The notes under the pieces are model-generated. The model searched no databases. It worked only from the letters and a program-made list of their open reading frames with translations, and had not been told where the DNA came from. Shown one piece after another: positions 5,714-7,101 of a stretch of 7,101 nucleotides of DNA. Each line of letters begins with the position of its first letter. Position 1 is the stretch's first letter. The position numbers were made by a program, and so were the translations under genes. Source of the DNA: Desulfobulbaceae bacterium (GTDB lineage: Bacteria > Desulfobacterota > Desulfobulbia > Desulfobulbales > SURF-16); assembly GCA_024763495.1 (NCBI GenBank), contig JANTFJ010000125.1, positions 1 to 7,101 of the forward strand, given 5' to 3'.

Positions 5714-6622
5714 ATGAATAAAAAAAATAAAAAATATATCACCGAATTCATTAACTGGCTGGAAACGGAAAAAGGCTATTCAGCTAATACTGTTTCGGCA
5801 TATCATCATGATATACTTGAGTTTTTTAGTTATCTTACCGAAGATGTTCCTGTTAACGATATCGCGACCAGCCAGGTTCGGGCCTATGTGGCATACCTGA
5901 ACAGCCGAAATAAAAGTTCTTCAGTGGCCAGGAAACTTTCCGGACTGCGAACTTTTATCAGGTTCCTGCTGCGGGAAAATATTATCGCTAATGACCCATT
6001 TTTACTGATCTCTCATCCAAAACAAACAAGGCATATTCCTGTATATCTGACTGTTGATGAAATTTTCAGCCTGCTTGAGGAACCGGGTGAGGATGACAGC
6101 TTTGCTGAACGGGACAGGGCGATCATGGAACTTCTTTATTCAACCGGCATGCGAGTCGCGGAACTTGCTTCATTAAATATGTCACGACTTGATTTTGCCG
6201 GAGGAATGGTTAGGGTAAGGGGCAAAGGAAATAAGGAACGGCTTATTCCGGTTGGAAATCCGGCTCTGGAGGCTGTAAATCAATATCTGCCAGTCCGGGA
6301 AAATTTAATTGCAGCCAGGATAAAAAGAGGAAAACCGACTGAAAAAGAGGCGCTGTTTGTTAATAATCGCGGCAGCCGTTTAACTGTCCGCAGCGTGGAA
6401 CGATTTGTCAGGATGTACGGTCGGCGGGCCAATATACCTGCCAGGGTAACACCCCATGCCCTGCGTCACTCTTTTGCCACTCATCTTCTGGAGATGGGGG
6501 CTGATCTCCGCTCGGTTCAGGAACTTCTAGGACATGCCAGCCTGTCAACCACCCAGAAATATACTCATTTGAATCTTGATTACATGACAGAAGTATATGA
6601 TAAGGCTCATCCTATGGCCTGA
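5714..6622 (+). CDS. xerC: Tyrosine recombinase XerC/XerD
   Basis: This is a site-specific recombinase that, as a XerC/XerD pair, resolves chromosome dimers at dif near division and is also exploited by some plasmids and phages. The 302-residue protein is of normal Xer length (298-305). An N-terminal SAM-like core-binding domain (about 5-90) is followed by the catalytic domain, with Arg147 in STGMRVAEL, Lys171 in VRGKGNKERL, His248 and Arg251 in PHALRHSFATHLL, His274 in LLGHASLSTTQKYTH, and nucleophile Tyr283. All six are present, so it should be active. I chose ATG 5714, with AGG 8 bases upstream and KKYITEFINWLETEKGYSAN following at once; the open frame extends back to 5594, but those codons lie inside the mobile element. 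XerC against XerD cannot be settled by eye. It has no operon partner and diverges from xseB. Confidence 0.93.
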   Translation: MNKKNKKYITEFINWLETEKGYSANTVSAYHHDILEFFSYLTEDVPVNDIATSQVRAYVAYLNSRNKSSSVARKLSGLRTFIRFLLRENIIANDPFLLISHPKQTRHIPVYLTVDEIFSLLEEPGEDDSFAERDRAIMELLYSTGMRVAELASLNMSRLDFAGGMVRVRGKGNKERLIPVGNPALEAVNQYLPVRENLIAARIKRGKPTEKEALFVNNRGSRLTVRSVERFVRMYGRRANIPARVTPHALRHSFATHLLEMGADLRSVQELLGHASLSTTQKYTHLNLDYMTEVYDKAHPMA

Positions 6623-6656
6623 TTTTTATGGAGCCGCTTAACATGTCAATATTACT

Positions 6657-6763
6657 GTAAGGGATTCAGGGTTACCCCACGCGCCTGCTTCACGCCCGGC
6701 GATAACATATCGCTATATCATTGGATGGAAGCGGGTGCAGGGTGGTGTTCATGGCGCGACTGT
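6657..6763 (-). pseudogene. Degraded 5' fragment of the left-edge gene
   Basis: This region aligns nearly end to end with 54-162: both run from GTAAG and TTCAGGG through GATAACA and TATATC to the shared 19-mer TGCAGGGTGGTGTTCATGG (6736-6754 and 135-153). Read leftward from ATG 6752 it gives MNTTLHPLPSNDIAICYRRA and then a stop at 6690-6692; small insertions and deletions relative to the left-edge copy break the frame. An AGGAGG lies about 12 bases before the ATG. Homology ends near 6657, so only the first third of what is visible at the left edge is retained. It starts 35 bp after the xerC stop. Confidence 0.6.
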
Positions 6764-6805
6764 CCTCCTGGGAATTCTCCTGGAACAGGTGATCATTAGT
6801 CCCTT

Positions 6806-6989
6806 GGAGGTTGTCCGAGAATAGACATTTTTTCTCAAATAAGGTAAGCGCCGGACTCCGAGGCATTTGTCAAAAATAAGCACAGCCACCTGGTTGATAT
6901 TGCAAGCATTATTTTTTTTAAATAACACAGAGTCGGGCAGGTAAGCGAGGTACGAGACTCCGCAGAAAGGGCATTCTCGGACAGTCTCC
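6806..6989. mobile_element. 184-bp unit bounded by 17-bp imperfect inverted repeats
   Basis: GGAGGTTGTCCGAGAAT (6806-6822) and ATTCTCGGACAGTCTCC (6973-6989) are inverted with 15 of 17 matches. Inside are two direct, diverged copies of a motif GGTAAGCG..GACTCCG..GCATT (6843-6866 and 6940-6975); the same GGTAAGCG..GACTCCG also occurs just inside the MITE end at 7063-7087. The stretch 6958-6978 is identical to 5001-5021. No flanking duplication was found (AGTCCCTT against CAGCCAAA) and no gene is credible. It may be a mosaic of several nested insertions rather than one element. Confidence 0.45.
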
Positions 6990-7005
6990 CAGCCAAAAAC
7001 AAAAC

Positions 7006-7050
7006 GTAACTATTCAGGTAGGGGCGAAAAACTGTCCAAACCACCGACCT
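7006..7050 (+). repeat. Isolated element end followed by a 33-bp remnant
   Basis: GTAACTATTCAG (7006-7017) is an exact copy of the 12-bp terminal repeat of the MITE at 5536-5686, in the same orientation as the next end at 7051. Only 33 further bases separate the two ends. Either the first element was interrupted by the second or it is a deletion remnant. Confidence 0.5.
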
Positions 7051-7101
7051 GTAACTGTTCAGAGGTAAGCGAACGTAGTGAGACTCCGTGTGCTTTAGCT
7101 G
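7051..7101 (+). mobile_element. Second copy of the 151-bp MITE, cut by window edge
   Basis: From GTAACTGTTCAG to the last base of the window, 48 of 51 positions match the complement of 5636-5686. Orientation is opposite to the copy at 5536-5686, so the two copies bracket xerC as inverted repeats. By analogy the eight bases before it, ACCGACCT (7043-7050), should be the left half of its target duplication. The remaining roughly 100 bp lie outside the window. Confidence 0.7.

Noticed and set aside
6835..7044. 69-codon open frame on the minus strand
   Set aside because: It runs across several mobile-repeat modules with no ribosome binding site or recognisable protein; judged a chance frame through repeats.
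5324..7101. dif site for XerC/XerD near the recombinase gene
   Set aside because: No sequence resembling the 28-bp dif consensus with its 11-bp arms and 6-bp centre was found; dif is normally at the terminus, not beside xerC.
1..7101. CRISPR array, tRNA or rRNA gene
   Set aside because: The repeats are inverted ends or scattered fragments without regular spacing, and no cloverleaf or conserved rRNA motif was recognised on either strand.

Overview
The window looks like a chromosomal segment from a Gram-negative bacterium, most likely Desulfobacterota (the former Deltaproteobacteria). The evidence for this is the order xseB - ispA - dxs on one strand and the style of the encoded proteins. This assignment is inferred from recalled gene order and protein features; no search was run. 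Codon use and base composition are moderate and similar across the five complete genes. The intergenic DNA is crowded with small mobile repeats.

Layout. (1) Positions 1-151, minus strand: the first 50 codons of an unrecognised gene that runs off the left edge. Degraded copies of its 5' end recur at 5344-5420 and 6657-6763. (2) Positions 220-392: a 157-bp MITE-like element with terminal inverted repeats and a perfect 8-bp target duplication. (3) Positions 421-4661, minus strand: a tight three-gene operon transcribed ispA -> dxs -> AmpG/PAT-type transporter, with gaps of 0 and 5 bp. (4) Positions 4662-5089: the ispA control region, with a candidate promoter and dyads, followed by a palindromic repeat and an 83-bp inverted-repeat element. 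(5) Positions 5090-5314, minus strand: xseB, cut off from ispA by these repeats. (6) Positions 5324-5713: a gene fragment and a 151-bp MITE. (7) Positions 5714-6622, plus strand: a complete XerC/XerD-type tyrosine recombinase. (8) Positions 6623-7101: a second gene fragment, a 184-bp inverted-repeat unit, a lone repeat end, and the start of a second copy of the 151-bp MITE in inverted orientation, cut by the window edge.

How the genes fit together. Dxs makes DXP, the entry compound of the MEP isoprenoid pathway. IspA condenses the resulting C5 units into farnesyl or geranylgeranyl diphosphate, which feeds undecaprenyl phosphate and quinone synthesis. The co-transcribed AmpG-like permease would fit peptidoglycan recycling, a process linked to the lipid carrier, but its substrate cannot be read from the sequence. 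XseB is the small subunit of exonuclease VII and is often found next to ispA. XerC/D resolves chromosome dimers at dif; no dif site was found here.

The most distinctive content is the repeat population. A motif close to GTAACTRYTCA marks at least seven element ends in 7 kb. One element has a perfect 8-bp target duplication and another a 7/8 one, which supports a transposase-mobilised MITE family with several internal sequence subtypes. No transposase for it is identifiable in the window, unless the cut-off gene at the left edge is one.
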